Positions 1-9,739 of a DNA stretch of 64,000 bases are shown here, in pieces. The DNA lies in contig NZ_SUKA01000001.1 in NCBI RefSeq assembly GCF_005049105.1, positions 930,001 to 994,000 of the forward strand, read 5' to 3'. The translations under genes were made by a program, and so were the position numbers. Within the stretch, counting starts at the first letter, position 1. Each line of letters begins with the position of its first letter. A model generated the notes under the pieces. That model searched no databases, had not been told where the DNA came from, and saw nothing but the letters and a program-made list of their open reading frames with translations. Source of the stretch: Sphingobacterium alkalisoli (GTDB taxonomy: Bacteria; Bacteroidota; Bacteroidia; Sphingobacteriales; Sphingobacteriaceae).

Positions 1-2166
1 TTTGTAATAGGTGTCATAGACAAACTCCACGCGATTGTTAAATATCGAAATATCTAACCCGAAGTTATATTGCATCGAAGTTGTAGGCTTCAAGTTCGGA
101 TTAGGAATCTGACCAAAATTAATACCTATCCCGGCTTGTTGGTTATAATTGCCTTGAATATCATACCGACCGTAGATTCGTTCCAGCGTACTGTTTGGCA
201 TTACATTAATCCCCCAACTTCCGCGTATGGAAGCTAGGCTTATCCAGGAGGCATTATCTTTTACCCACTCCTCATTGTGCGCATTCCAACGTAAGCCGAG
301 CGCTGGGTTTTTCGTATAAAGGTTTCCAAAACCATTTCCTGAAGAGCCATCCATACGATAGGAAAGATCAACGACATATCTTCTTTTGTAGTCGTAAGAA
401 GTAGACAGGGCAAAGGATAGCGCTTTTTCGTTTCTAAAATTGTTTAATAGCCCTCCGCCCCGTGAAAAATACCCATCATAGCCTAACGGACCTTGATAAT
501 TATCGTTTGGTGTGCGATCTTGTTGAATCGGGAAATCCTGCCGGGTCACGTTGCGAGCCTCGTTGAAGAGGTTGATAAAGATATTATGTGCCTCGTTGAA
601 GGATTTGCTGTAATTCAGCGAGCTGCGGCTATACAGTTGCGTTTGCCTCCCGGCAAAAGAATAGACTTTCGAAAACTGATTGTTAGCCGCTGCAGGTGAG
701 AACGTATCTTCAGTGTCAGAAACAAACTCATAACTCAGTGCCGAAGTAAGGCGCAGACCAGTTAAGATTTCATATGATCCTTCAATATAAGGACGGATTA
801 ACCGCTTAACATTGTCATTTTTTGTACTAATGGAAGAGATGTACTCCGATGACGCCGAATAGAAAGAAGGCGGCGGGAGTAAAGTGGAAGACATTCCGCC
901 AGAGGCGACACCTGTTTGCAGTATGCCCGTACCATCGCCTTTATTTATCTTACCTAACTGGGCAAACACCTGTCCTGTAAAGCGAAGCTTAGAATCCGGA
1001 CTATAATCCATCCGAAGGTTGGTCGAATAGCGGTCAAAACCTGTATTGCGAATAATACCCGTTTCGGTATGATACCCGATATTGGCTTTGTAAGATAGTA
1101 CATTGTTACCGCCATCGACACTTAGGTTATGGCTTTGATTGAATGTGGTCTGAAAATACAAATCTTGCCAGTTTGTAGAGTTGTTAAAATACGCGTTCAA
1201 GCTATCCGATAAATGCGGAGTCTGCTGTATGCGGTCGATATCATCCTGTGTCAATGCATTTCCAAAAATCTGCTCCAGCTTTAGCCTACGCTCAAGATTA
1301 CCGCCTAAGGTTTCCCGTAATTTGGGAGGCGTCCGCATAAATGAATTATTGACGTAATTGATCCGTGGGATTTCTGAATTTCCTCTTTTTGTATTGATGA
1401 TAATTACCCCGTAAGCGGCCAATGAACCATAAAGAGAAGTCGCCTGGGCATCTTTTAAAATTTCTATACTTTCCACGTCTTCTGGCGGAATCATGGACAA
1501 CGGACTGATACCCGGTCCTTGCTGCTGTAAGCCCATTTCGGAAGCCCTATCCGCATCCAATGGTACTCCGTCGATTACGTATAAGGGAGAGGTAGGCATG
1601 AGGATGGATTCATTTCCTGAGCCCGCCGTGGCCAGTGTGGAAAGACCGCGTATTTGCGTCGTACCACGAAATCCCGGTGCGCCCGTGTTCACCTGTATAT
1701 TAAGTCCGGGAGCCCTTCCCTGTAGTAAAGTTTCCAAAGATCCGGGTATATCACGGATGTCATCCGCTGTGATGATGTTGGATGCTCCCGTAGAGGTTTC
1801 TTTGGGCCGTTTTACATAACCGCGTGTTACCACTACTTCCTCTACCGACTCCGTATCCTCAGAAGGTTCCATGGTGACAGTTAGGTTGGTCTGTCCGCTA
1901 GTACGTGTCCGTTGGTCTACATAGCCCACTAGTTTGAACAATAACGTGGTGCTTCCCGTTATGGAAACTGAGAACCCACCATTTTCATCCGTAGCGACCA
2001 ACGCACGGCCTGTCGAAGTATTTATGACGGTGACACCAGCGAGACCTCTGCCGTTTTCGTCCAATACTCTCCCTCGCACGGTGGTTTGTGCAATCCCTTG
2101 AAGACAAAGACCTATACAAAATAGAAGTATGCTATATATAATTTTATTTTTCATAGAGAGCTGCAT
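1..2166 (-). CDS. SusC/RagA-type TonB-dependent receptor (C-terminus beyond window)
   Basis: Outer-membrane TonB-dependent importer of the SusC type, expected to pair with a SusD lipoprotein. About 720 N-terminal residues are visible. They show a signal peptide ending near GIAQ, a carboxypeptidase-regulatory-like domain starting TTVRGRVLDENGRG, a SusC hallmark motif EVVVTRGYVKR, a plug domain with PLYVIDGVPLD and SIEILKDAQATSLYG, then barrel strands. No STN signalling domain is present, so ECF/FecR-type signalling is unlikely. The ATG at 2166 overlaps the upstream stop as TAATG. A second in-frame ATG at 2154 gives a cleaner signal peptide and may be the true start. It is the last visible gene of the minus-strand FAS1/SusCD locus, and a SusD gene is expected just left of the window. 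Confidence 0.93.
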   Translation of the reverse strand, partial: MQLSMKNKIIYSILLFCIGLCLQGIAQTTVRGRVLDENGRGLAGVTVINTSTGRALVATDENGGFSVSITGSTTLLFKLVGYVDQRTRTSGQTNLTVTMEPSEDTESVEEVVVTRGYVKRPKETSTGASNIITADDIRDIPGSLETLLQGRAPGLNIQVNTGAPGFRGTTQIRGLSTLATAGSGNESILMPTSPLYVIDGVPLDADRASEMGLQQQGPGISPLSMIPPEDVESIEILKDAQATSLYGSLAAYGVIIINTKRGNSEIPRINYVNNSFMRTPPKLRETLGGNLERRLKLEQIFGNALTQDDIDRIQQTPHLSDSLNAYFNNSTNWQDLYFQTTFNQSHNLSVDGGNNVLSYKANIGYHTETGIIRNTGFDRYSTNLRMDYSPDSKLRFTGQVFAQLGKINKGDGTGILQTGVASGGMSSTLLPPPSFYSASSEYISSISTKNDNVKRLIRPYIEGSYEILTGLRLTSALSYEFVSDTEDTFSPAAANNQFSKVYSFAGRQTQLYSRSSLNYSKSFNEAHNIFINLFNEARNVTRQDFPIQQDRTPNDNYQGPLGYDGYFSRGGGLLNNFRNEKALSFALSTSYDYKRRYVVDLSYRMDGSSGNGFGNLYTKNPALGLRWNAHNEEWVKDNASWISLASIRGSWGINVMPNSTLERIYGRYDIQGNYNQQAGIGINFGQIPNPNLKPTTSMQYNFGLDISIFNNRVEFVYDTYYK

Positions 2167-3281
2167 TATTCGTTGTCAAATTTTGGATTGTCGTTTTTGA
2201 AATGAAAAACGATTTCCCAATCGCCTTTCTTAAAGATCTTAAAATTTAGACCGAAGGAGGCTATTTCCCGTGTGCCACCCCAGCCTATGCGCGAGTAGCC
2301 AAACTCAGCCTGCACCCTATCTCCTATCGAATAGATGGTGCGTATGGAAGTCAGCGGAATTGGATAAGCCACATCGTATTGCACATATTCGGCCGTTACT
2401 TCCTTATTGAACCCATGCACTAGTTCATCCCAGCGTGTTTCATTGAAATCGAGGGGATAGATAGGTATGCTGTCCTTATTCAAAAATTTGAAGCGAAGTT
2501 TATTTCCATTACCTCCTTCAAAAGGTCGGATATAGACAACTATATCTTTCTTTTGAATGTTATTCTCCAATAGCACATTTGTGGTTTCGCCTACAATATT
2601 CGATATAAACGAAGGTACAATGTATGCTCTTTTCCTCGGATCATTTGGGGCATTGGGATCTGGTGCAATACCGCCTGTGTACGGGTTGATATCGGTTGAT
2701 GGCTCATACGGTATCTCTCGCCAGGGAATAAGTTGAAAGTCCTTAACGTAGCGTATTCCACCTGAATTGCTAAGTTTGAGGTCAAAAAAGCGAATATCTT
2801 GCGTTTTTAGTACGGTGTCTGCAGGACGAGGCGTCACAAGTTCATTTGTCGCTGTGGCATGCATAATAAAGCGGCCTCCCGCATCGACTTCAAAGAGTGG
2901 TTTGTCTACCAAATGACGTTTGTTCTCAATTTCCTGTAGCGAGGTCTCCTCGCCATCGTATTCGGCAATCCATTCATAAGTCGGTACGACCTGTAAAAAG
3001 TCAGTTACGGGTCTACCGTCACCAAAACGGGGATTGATGATCTCGAAGCCGATTGGTAGTGTAGAATTGTCCGCATTTAACGGATTCATGATTGTCGTTA
3101 TCCCCAATCTGGGTTCTAATACCTTATTTGTATAATTTAGGTTTTCGCTGATAAAATCCTTATCCTCCGGCAAGTCGTACATTTCAGTACAGGATGTTAC
3201 CGCAAAAAAAACACTTGCTACCGTTCCCAAAACCTTGTATTTCATATAACTCATCATATATAGGTTATCGTTAAGTTTCAT
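2166..3281 (-). CDS. SusCD-locus lipoprotein, DUF5007-like (tentative)
   Basis: Predicted outer-membrane lipoprotein of 371 residues. The signal sequence ends in the lipobox AVTSC (Cys31 from this start). Met13 at 3245 would give a tidier 19-residue lipoprotein signal and is a plausible alternative start. The remainder is beta-rich without a catalytic motif I recognise. It contains GEEDG-poor, Asn/Pro-rich loops such as GGIAPDPNAPNDPRK. It resembles the DUF5007 lipoproteins annotated beside fasciclin and SusC/D genes in Sphingobacteriaceae, but this is from memory. It lies 5 bases after the FAS1 lipoprotein and overlaps the next SusC start, so it belongs to the same transcript. It probably acts as a surface accessory or glycan-binding protein. 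Function unknown. Confidence 0.8.
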   Translation of the reverse strand: MKLNDNLYMMSYMKYKVLGTVASVFFAVTSCTEMYDLPEDKDFISENLNYTNKVLEPRLGITTIMNPLNADNSTLPIGFEIINPRFGDGRPVTDFLQVVPTYEWIAEYDGEETSLQEIENKRHLVDKPLFEVDAGGRFIMHATATNELVTPRPADTVLKTQDIRFFDLKLSNSGGIRYVKDFQLIPWREIPYEPSTDINPYTGGIAPDPNAPNDPRKRAYIVPSFISNIVGETTNVLLENNIQKKDIVVYIRPFEGGNGNKLRFKFLNKDSIPIYPLDFNETRWDELVHGFNKEVTAEYVQYDVAYPIPLTSIRTIYSIGDRVQAEFGYSRIGWGGTREIASFGLNFKIFKKGDWEIVFHFKNDNPKFDNE

Positions 3282-3286
3282 CTGTT

Positions 3287-4381
3287 CTATAATAACTCTT
3301 CGTAGTTTACCGACCAGTCTGCCAATTGGAATGTTGAACCAGCCCTTATTCGCGTAATGGTCAGACGGTAATAGGTATATGCGGTGGTGTTTCTGATTCT
3401 AAATACACGTTGCATAAACCGATTTACAAATTCTTCGGATGATCTTGAATCCAGCTGCGTCCAGGTGGTGCCGTCATGAGAGCCTTCTAAACGCCAATCA
3501 ATAGGATCTCTATCTTGCACGTCGTTGGCCGAGGTCAACGTGTAGGCATTGGCCACAGAAGGTTCATTTAATTGTACTTGCATCCATAAAGAATTGCTGA
3601 AACCTACTAAGAATTTGGTTTGTGAATTCCCGTCGAAGACGTACTTGGATGCTTCCTGCGCATTCGGGCCACCGCTGTGTTCCGTTGATGCGCTAAACGT
3701 GCCGCCTACGGTAACAAATAAATTTGGTGGAGGAGGTATATAGGTCAATCTCTTTACGAAATCAGCGAAACCAAACACATGATCGGGCGACAATACGTGT
3801 ACGATACCATTTGTGGTTTCAATATTAATGGATGCAGTACTAGTCGTTACCCAATTGCGTATAAAGCTACTCTTTTTAGTGTCGCTGAACTCGATAACCG
3901 AAGGTCCTCCATGAATATAGCCCGAGGAATAGGATTCTGTCAGTTTTCCGTGCATAGGGTATCCATAACGGAAATCAACTAGCGATTTTCCATCCTTAGA
4001 GGCTAACGAGTCGCCGTTTAGCTTGCCTCGCACGATATACTGTGACATCATCGTGTCTAGATGTGCTAAATCTACGTCTACTAGGTACTCCCTAGACTGA
4101 TCCGCACGTCTACGAACAATATTTAGGTTTTCTATTGCCAGCCTGAAACTTTCATTGGTCGGTGCGAATAAGGTCACGCCATCGTTGGTCAGTACTTGGT
4201 CCAGCCCGACCCGGTCAACAACTTTGATTAAAGAGTCGTATACACCAGGCTTGCTTTTAAGATACGTATATATATCCCCATTGAACTGGGATTTTTGCAA
4301 TTCATGCTTATACATGCCGTTGTCCTTGGTGCAGGAAAGCGCCAATAGGCAGCATAAAAGATATACTATTCGGAGTGTCAT
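3287..4381 (-). CDS. FAS1 (fasciclin) lipoprotein with C-terminal discoidin-like domain
   Basis: Surface lipoprotein of 364 residues. The signal peptide ends at CLLALSC (Cys17). A FAS1 domain covers about residues 25-215, with the usual signature pair: VTLFAPTNESF early and GIVHVLSPDHVFGF late. After a proline-rich linker (PPPPN) comes a jelly-roll module of about 135 residues resembling F5/8 type C (discoidin) or CBM32 folds. It carries YVFDGNSQTKF, WMQVQLNEP, WRLEGSHDGTTWTQLD and YYRLTITRI. FAS1 domains are adhesion or ligand-binding modules and discoidin folds often bind sugars, so a glycan- or matrix-contacting role is inferred. It follows SusD by 22 bases in the same operon. Confidence 0.88.
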   Translation of the reverse strand: MTLRIVYLLCCLLALSCTKDNGMYKHELQKSQFNGDIYTYLKSKPGVYDSLIKVVDRVGLDQVLTNDGVTLFAPTNESFRLAIENLNIVRRRADQSREYLVDVDLAHLDTMMSQYIVRGKLNGDSLASKDGKSLVDFRYGYPMHGKLTESYSSGYIHGGPSVIEFSDTKKSSFIRNWVTTSTASINIETTNGIVHVLSPDHVFGFADFVKRLTYIPPPPNLFVTVGGTFSASTEHSGGPNAQEASKYVFDGNSQTKFLVGFSNSLWMQVQLNEPSVANAYTLTSANDVQDRDPIDWRLEGSHDGTTWTQLDSRSSEEFVNRFMQRVFRIRNTTAYTYYRLTITRIRAGSTFQLADWSVNYEELL

Positions 4382-4403
4382 GATAATTCTTTTTTATTAA
4401 ACA

Positions 4404-5909
4404 TTATTGCCAGTAGTTATTTTGTTCTAGAAGCACATTTTGCCGGAGCAAGGATTCGGCAATAGGCCAATAAATCCCACCTTCTCTAATCAACTGTACA
4501 AAGTCTGGATCGTTGTTTTTAATTTTGTGATATCGTACAAGGTCATACCAGCGATGTCCTTCGGCCATCAATTCCCGACGCCTTTCCTTGAAAATAGCAT
4601 CTACTAAATCGCCGTTGTTGGCCTCTGTATATAATGCTAGGCCTCTATTTTCACGGATTCGATCCAGCATTTCCACTGCTCCATTCCGATCGCCCAGCAC
4701 AGCTAGTGCTTCGCCCCGCAGCAGGACCATGTCTTCCAGTCTCGAAAAAACAAGGGCACTCGAGAAGATACGAAAGGAAGGATCGGTATTTCCGCCCTGA
4801 ATGCATTTTATCTTACTCAGAATAGGGTAGCGGCCATTGAAATTTCTAAAATAATTTTCAGTAACCGGATTTCCCAACGTATCTATGCTAAAGCGTTCAT
4901 CTTTCGGTTCATTAAATACAGCAGAGATTGTCTCCTTTGTGTAGTACATATCGGGAATACTTTTATTCACAACTGGAGCGGCCAGGGTGAGTTCTTCTAC
5001 TTGACCTGTAAAATTTGCTTCCACGTGACCCCAAATAGAAGGGAAGGCAAACATCTGGCTACTGTGTTTGTCAAAAAAGAATCCGCTAGGGGATACCAAA
5101 CTTGACGTGGCAACATAGTTGATATTGGCCCTTGTATAATTGTCCATAACATAAGCCGTATAGGATGCCACATCGGGGTAATTTTCTTGCCAGGCTGCCA
5201 AGTGCGCCATGATGGCATAAGCTGCAATTTTTGTAGCCAGTGCTCCGTCCCAGCGGGACGTGGCTTCATTGTAGTAATTTCCTAATTGCTCCGGCTCGTT
5301 TACGCTGTATCGTATCGGAAGGTGATCAGCAGCCTGTTGAAGCTCAACTTCGATCCACGCCATTAATTTTTCTTTTTCTTCTCGCTTTTTAGTCATAAAG
5401 CTGCCTTCCGAAGAGCTTGTGATCAGCGGTACATCGCCCCATATCCGGGTCATGTTAAAATATGCGAAGGCACGCAGAAAACGGGCTTGCGCCAAATCTA
5501 CATTTAAATTGTTTTGTGTATAACGCTCGTCTTTTTCAAGAACCTCGTGTGCACGCTCCAGAAATATGTTGGCCTCATTGACTACGGCATACCATCGACG
5601 CCAGTTGCGCAAAGCGTCTAATGTAGGGTCGTTGGCGTTCAGTTCGTTAGCTGATATGGCCCGTAGGTCCATTCGTGAGGGGATCGCATACTCGCCGCTC
5701 CGGACTTCGCCGTATAACCAAAAAGCATTACGGTCTACTAAGGCAGCCTTGGTCATGGCGTATACGCCCATCAATTTTGCTCGGGTATCTTCTATCTTTT
5801 CCCACATGTTTTCTTCCGAAACCACCCGTGTCGAATCGACATCAAGCATATTGTTGCAACTGGTACATAGTAGGATCAAGAACATCAAATAATAAAGTAT
5901 CTTTTTCAT
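4404..5909 (-). CDS. SusD/RagB-family nutrient-binding lipoprotein
   Basis: Surface substrate-binding lid for the adjacent SusC receptor; 501 residues, normal length. The signal sequence ends ILLCTSC with lipid Cys18, followed by the SusD start motif NNMLDVDSTRVVSEENMW. The SusD N-terminal helical domain includes ARFLRAFAYFNMTRIWGDVPLIT, a very typical TPR-like helix. The C-terminal RagB/SusD part has RLEDMVLLRGEALAVLGD and ERRRELMAEGHRWYDLVRY, and it ends NNYWQ. It starts 9 bases after the SusC gene, the usual SusC-SusD pairing. Substrate is not deducible from the sequence and no enzyme is visible in this locus. Confidence 0.96.
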   Translation of the reverse strand: MKKILYYLMFLILLCTSCNNMLDVDSTRVVSEENMWEKIEDTRAKLMGVYAMTKAALVDRNAFWLYGEVRSGEYAIPSRMDLRAISANELNANDPTLDALRNWRRWYAVVNEANIFLERAHEVLEKDERYTQNNLNVDLAQARFLRAFAYFNMTRIWGDVPLITSSSEGSFMTKKREEKEKLMAWIEVELQQAADHLPIRYSVNEPEQLGNYYNEATSRWDGALATKIAAYAIMAHLAAWQENYPDVASYTAYVMDNYTRANINYVATSSLVSPSGFFFDKHSSQMFAFPSIWGHVEANFTGQVEELTLAAPVVNKSIPDMYYTKETISAVFNEPKDERFSIDTLGNPVTENYFRNFNGRYPILSKIKCIQGGNTDPSFRIFSSALVFSRLEDMVLLRGEALAVLGDRNGAVEMLDRIRENRGLALYTEANNGDLVDAIFKERRRELMAEGHRWYDLVRYHKIKNNDPDFVQLIREGGIYWPIAESLLRQNVLLEQNNYWQ

Positions 5910-5918
5910 GTGGCTATA

Positions 5919-8897
5919 TTAAAAATTCAATTTAAAACCCATTAAAAACGTCCTTGGAATAATCATGTTGTATCCCTCGTCGTACCCCAGAGAATTAGCT
6001 ATTTCTGGATCACGTCCTGAATAGTTTGAAATCGTGAAGAGGTTATTTGCTGAGAGATAACCATAAAATTTACCCCCGCCCAACTGCGATCCCAATAGGT
6101 CGGAAAAATTGTACCCTAGCGACACTTGTCTTAGTTTCATAAATGAACCATTTTCAAGAAAGAGATCCTGCGAAGATTGGTAGGCATTGACTGTGCTCCA
6201 AGGATTGTATAACGGATACTTGCTGTAGTCGCCACGCTTTTCCCAATAGGTGATTTCTTTAATAGAATTGACATTCTTCGCATTTTCGTTATTGATAAAA
6301 TCAAAGCGGTTTGCCATTTCCTGATTGAGAATCTGTCGTCCCAGATTAAAATACAAATTAACCTTCAGGTCGAAATTTTTGTAATAAAAATCATTCTGCC
6401 ATGAACCCGTTACTTTGGGAATATGATTACCATGCATCAGCCGATCTTCGGAAGAGATGCGGTTGTCACTATTTTGATCCGTCCATATGGGATCCCCGGC
6501 TTTAAAGGTTATTCCATTATAGTTTTTCTTTACACCGTTTATTTCCGGTACTTCGGAATCCGTTTGATAAATCCCTTCGTTTTCCAGCACCCAGAAAACA
6601 TCGACCCGTTCACCAACTTTAAGTTTACGGTTCTGGATGACCACCTCGTCGAGCCCGCCAGGCAATGCGGTTAATTTGTTGTTATTGGCGGCTACGTTGA
6701 TCCCGGAGTGCCAGCGAAAGTTGCGTTCCAAACCAGCAATAATATCTCCGCCAAAAGCTAATTCGACACCGGTGTTACGTACGTCCATCCCTGCCTCTAG
6801 ACTATATTCATATCCATATTCCGCATAGGCAGGAATCGTTAATACTTGATTTTTATTATCCCGGATATAAGCATCCAACGTGATATAAGCGTTTCGTTTG
6901 GACAGTTGGATGTCAAGTCCTACATTCGCTTGATCGGTATAGGCCCAGGGCATATTGTATCCAACCCATCCATCTTCATACGGCCTTACTAGAGCTGCGA
7001 TCCCGTTGTATGCCGGTACGATGACGTTTCCGGTATAACCAATCTGTGCCGTATAGTTCGGCCCCTGGGAAATATTGTCGTACATATTTAGGATACCTAG
7101 CCTTCCAGCACTGGCCCTGATTTTGAAACTCTGGTAGGCATTGTTGTCTTGTAAGAATTCTTTCTTAATGTCCCACCCCAACGCGATAGACGGCGTAAAC
7201 AGCCAGCGATTCGTTGGCTGAGCATTGGAAGACCCGTCGTAACGAAGCAATAGACTTGCCGAATACTTATCCATTAAGTTATAGGTTCCACGACCGAAGA
7301 AGGACACAAGGTTGTGGCGTGTACGGTCCAAAAACTTGTAGGTTAGCTGTCTTGGAAAAGCGGTGGGATTTAGGAAATTTCCGTTATTGGGATCCGATTC
7401 CAACAGGTTGATTTTAATATGGTCGTTAATTCCTTTGTATGCATAGGCATAATTATATTTATGCAAATCCCACTGTAAAACATTTCCCGCTTCCAAGAAA
7501 AGATTGCTGTTGTCCATTTTCAAGTCATAAGAAGCTACATTATCATATATCAATCGCTGGCTATAGCCGTAATAGTTGGAAGCAAAGTTATTTCGTTCCA
7601 TCAAGCTGCTATGGTAAAAGAGGTCGCGAAACCCTTCATTATAATCCACCGACATGCTTGATTTAAGCTTGAAGGATCCAAACTGTACATTGAGTGCCAT
7701 ATTGCCTTCTAAGATATTCGAAAAGTTATTGTCAAAACCTTTGTCATGTATCAGCCGATAACTATCATAAGCATCTTTGTTAGGTGCCAACGGCGCGCTT
7801 AAATCGGGTAGATACGAAAGCATGGCGTAGCGGTTTCGGAGGTTTTTGTTTCTGTTCCTGTCAAGACGTGCCGCGTTGATGGTGGTGTGGAAAAATAGCC
7901 ATTTGAGTGGTTGCAGATCCAGTTGAAACCGAGCATTGTACTTCTTGAAATTGGTGTCTTCGGCGATCCCTGAATTTTGCAGTGTGCCCAATGAAAATTG
8001 GAAATTAGAGCGTTTCCCTCCTCCTGATAATCTGGCATTTATACCATAGTTTAGTCCGTTATTGTAATAACTGTCGCTCCAGTTCGAGGGGCCGTAGTAG
8101 CGGGGATTTAATGAATCACTTAAGTACACGGGGTATGTGTCATCCGCATTGTAGCGTCCGTTGGTGGTATACAAGTCGTAAAATTGCTGTCTAAATCGGT
8201 TTTCATAGCCGCCATTGATGGTAGTCACCTGTGGTCTGCTCGCCATCCCTACAAAACTGTTCACGCTTATTCTTCTTCTATTGTCGCTAGCGCTTTTCTT
8301 AGATGTGATTTTAATAACGCCATTCGCCGCTATGGGGCCATAAATCGCGATGTTTGCCATATCCTTCAGCACCTCAATGGAAGCAATATTGTCCACGTCA
8401 ATATTGCTCAATAAATTGTTCTCAGGGCCAATCCGATCAATATCGTAAGATTGGATCATGTAAGAAAATGGGTGAGGGCTGATCATAGGGATGCCATCAA
8501 GGACAACCAGAGGTTGGTTCTGATAAACATCCTTATTGCTGAATATCGGAGAAGAAATACCTCTGATAAACATGTAGTTCGGGGTTCCCGGTTCACCAGT
8601 CGGTTCGCTGATGTAGAGACCCGCAGCCTCACCCTTCAGCAATTGAGGAATCGTTGCGTTACCATAAAGAGCAATGTCTTCAATAGGCTTAGGTACGGAT
8701 CTAGTCCTGATATTTTTAAAATTCAGCTCAAAGACCGAATCCAACAGCTGTGGCACTGTATCCTGCAGTACATTAAGGGAGAGCGGTTCATTTAAGACTC
8801 TTTCTTTATGTCTTGCAAAGAGCTGAACATGAAGTAATAGCATAAAAAACACAGCAGGAATACCGACATTATATGTGCTTGGAAATTTCTCCTTCAT
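5919..8897 (-). CDS. SusC-type TonB-dependent receptor lacking the N-terminal regulatory-like domain
   Basis: Outer-membrane TonB-dependent receptor of 992 residues, first gene of the minus-strand locus. A signal peptide precedes LFARHKERVL. Unlike most SusC proteins there is no carboxypeptidase-regulatory-like beta-sandwich. A short stretch (roughly residues 45-75) leads directly into the plug, with TIPQLLKGEAAGLYI, GTPNYMFIRGIS, QPLVVLDGIPM and SIEVLKDMANIAIYGPIAANGVI. The barrel follows and ends in aromatic Phe (GFKLNF), as expected for BAM-dependent assembly. It pairs with the SusD 9 bases downstream. The start is the first ATG, with an A-rich upstream region typical of Bacteroidota. The SusC at 49120 shares a similar ARHK element after the signal peptide, suggesting a related sub-type. 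Confidence 0.95.
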   Translation of the reverse strand: MKEKFPSTYNVGIPAVFFMLLLHVQLFARHKERVLNEPLSLNVLQDTVPQLLDSVFELNFKNIRTRSVPKPIEDIALYGNATIPQLLKGEAAGLYISEPTGEPGTPNYMFIRGISSPIFSNKDVYQNQPLVVLDGIPMISPHPFSYMIQSYDIDRIGPENNLLSNIDVDNIASIEVLKDMANIAIYGPIAANGVIKITSKKSASDNRRRISVNSFVGMASRPQVTTINGGYENRFRQQFYDLYTTNGRYNADDTYPVYLSDSLNPRYYGPSNWSDSYYNNGLNYGINARLSGGGKRSNFQFSLGTLQNSGIAEDTNFKKYNARFQLDLQPLKWLFFHTTINAARLDRNRNKNLRNRYAMLSYLPDLSAPLAPNKDAYDSYRLIHDKGFDNNFSNILEGNMALNVQFGSFKLKSSMSVDYNEGFRDLFYHSSLMERNNFASNYYGYSQRLIYDNVASYDLKMDNSNLFLEAGNVLQWDLHKYNYAYAYKGINDHIKINLLESDPNNGNFLNPTAFPRQLTYKFLDRTRHNLVSFFGRGTYNLMDKYSASLLLRYDGSSNAQPTNRWLFTPSIALGWDIKKEFLQDNNAYQSFKIRASAGRLGILNMYDNISQGPNYTAQIGYTGNVIVPAYNGIAALVRPYEDGWVGYNMPWAYTDQANVGLDIQLSKRNAYITLDAYIRDNKNQVLTIPAYAEYGYEYSLEAGMDVRNTGVELAFGGDIIAGLERNFRWHSGINVAANNNKLTALPGGLDEVVIQNRKLKVGERVDVFWVLENEGIYQTDSEVPEINGVKKNYNGITFKAGDPIWTDQNSDNRISSEDRLMHGNHIPKVTGSWQNDFYYKNFDLKVNLYFNLGRQILNQEMANRFDFINNENAKNVNSIKEITYWEKRGDYSKYPLYNPWSTVNAYQSSQDLFLENGSFMKLRQVSLGYNFSDLLGSQLGGGKFYGYLSANNLFTISNYSGRDPEIANSLGYDEGYNMIIPRTFLMGFKLNF

Positions 8898-9739
8898 ATA
8901 AATTTAGGTTTTTAGTTTTATTATAATTGACGATTTATTCTATAATTTATTCGTTCGTGCAATGGGAGATATCTGTATCAAGGATATCCACATTCGTACT
9001 GTAATTCGCGTTGATAAGATGAAATTCTGAAATCATATATTAATTCAATTGGTTGTTAATTCAGTGTTTATAAATTGTTAATACGATTTAGCAAAATCAA
9101 TTTGAAAGTGCATATTTTTCATTACTTAATTAGCTGTCGGTTTTCACAAAATTGCCCTCTTTCAAGAAGAGGATGAATTATGCTTTATTGGAAACTGACT
9201 CTAAAAATTTAAAAATGTTTGTTTTATTTAAGTTATGTTAATTGTATCGTCTATAGTCGAATCATAATCCAGTTGTATCCAATGTTTCTACGCATATAAG
9301 CATGATCTTAAATCGATTTAGCTTAACAAGATAGAGCTTCATAATTCATTCTATAAATCTAAAGTAGATATAAAAAAGTTACAATCAAAAAAAAAATGAT
9401 TTTTTTTATTAATACTGCCTTTGGAAGTCTTTGAGACAATATTGTTCATAGTGCAGGAACCTTAGTTTGCCCGACAGTGTAACAGTGAATGTGGTATTTC
9501 ATTCTTCGCAGAGCTATCGATTCAAAGGACGGTTGTTGTTACCGGCTTTTGGAAGCGGCATCAGTTTAGAAAAATAATTGAGAGGATATAGACCTTTCTG
9601 ATCGGCGTAATAACAACAAAAATTCGGCAAAACGACATACAGATTCTTAGCGGTTATCAAATACAGTTCTTCTCAGAAAAATAAAAGGGTATCAGAAACA
9701 TACTGTTCTAATACCCTTTTATAAATTTATACGAAATTA
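8898..9739. other. 842-base non-coding gap with locus promoter region and possible gene relic
   Basis: No complete gene is supported here. The part next to 8898 must hold the promoter of the minus-strand SusC operon. It is AT-rich with a small dyad (GATATC repeats near 8970-8990), but I could not pick a convincing -33/-7 pair. An A10 run followed by a T8 run at 9387-9407 is a weak bidirectional termination candidate. On the minus strand 9514-9672 is an open frame of 52 codons with protein-like composition and no usable start, possibly a gene remnant. The DUF2911 gene terminator lies at 9683-9720. Confidence 0.6.
9683..9720 (-). terminator. Hairpin terminator of the DUF2911 gene
   Basis: Perfect 10-bp inverted repeat, AAAAGGGTAT (9683-9692) and ATACCCTTTT (9711-9720), with an 18-base loop. 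It lies 20 bases beyond the stop codon of the minus-strand DUF2911 gene. Read on the minus strand the stem ends in a U-run, so it fits an intrinsic terminator. Confidence 0.75.

Noticed and set aside
9387-9407. A10/T8 run as a terminator
   Set aside because: No GC stem; only weak pairing, and no gene ends close to it.
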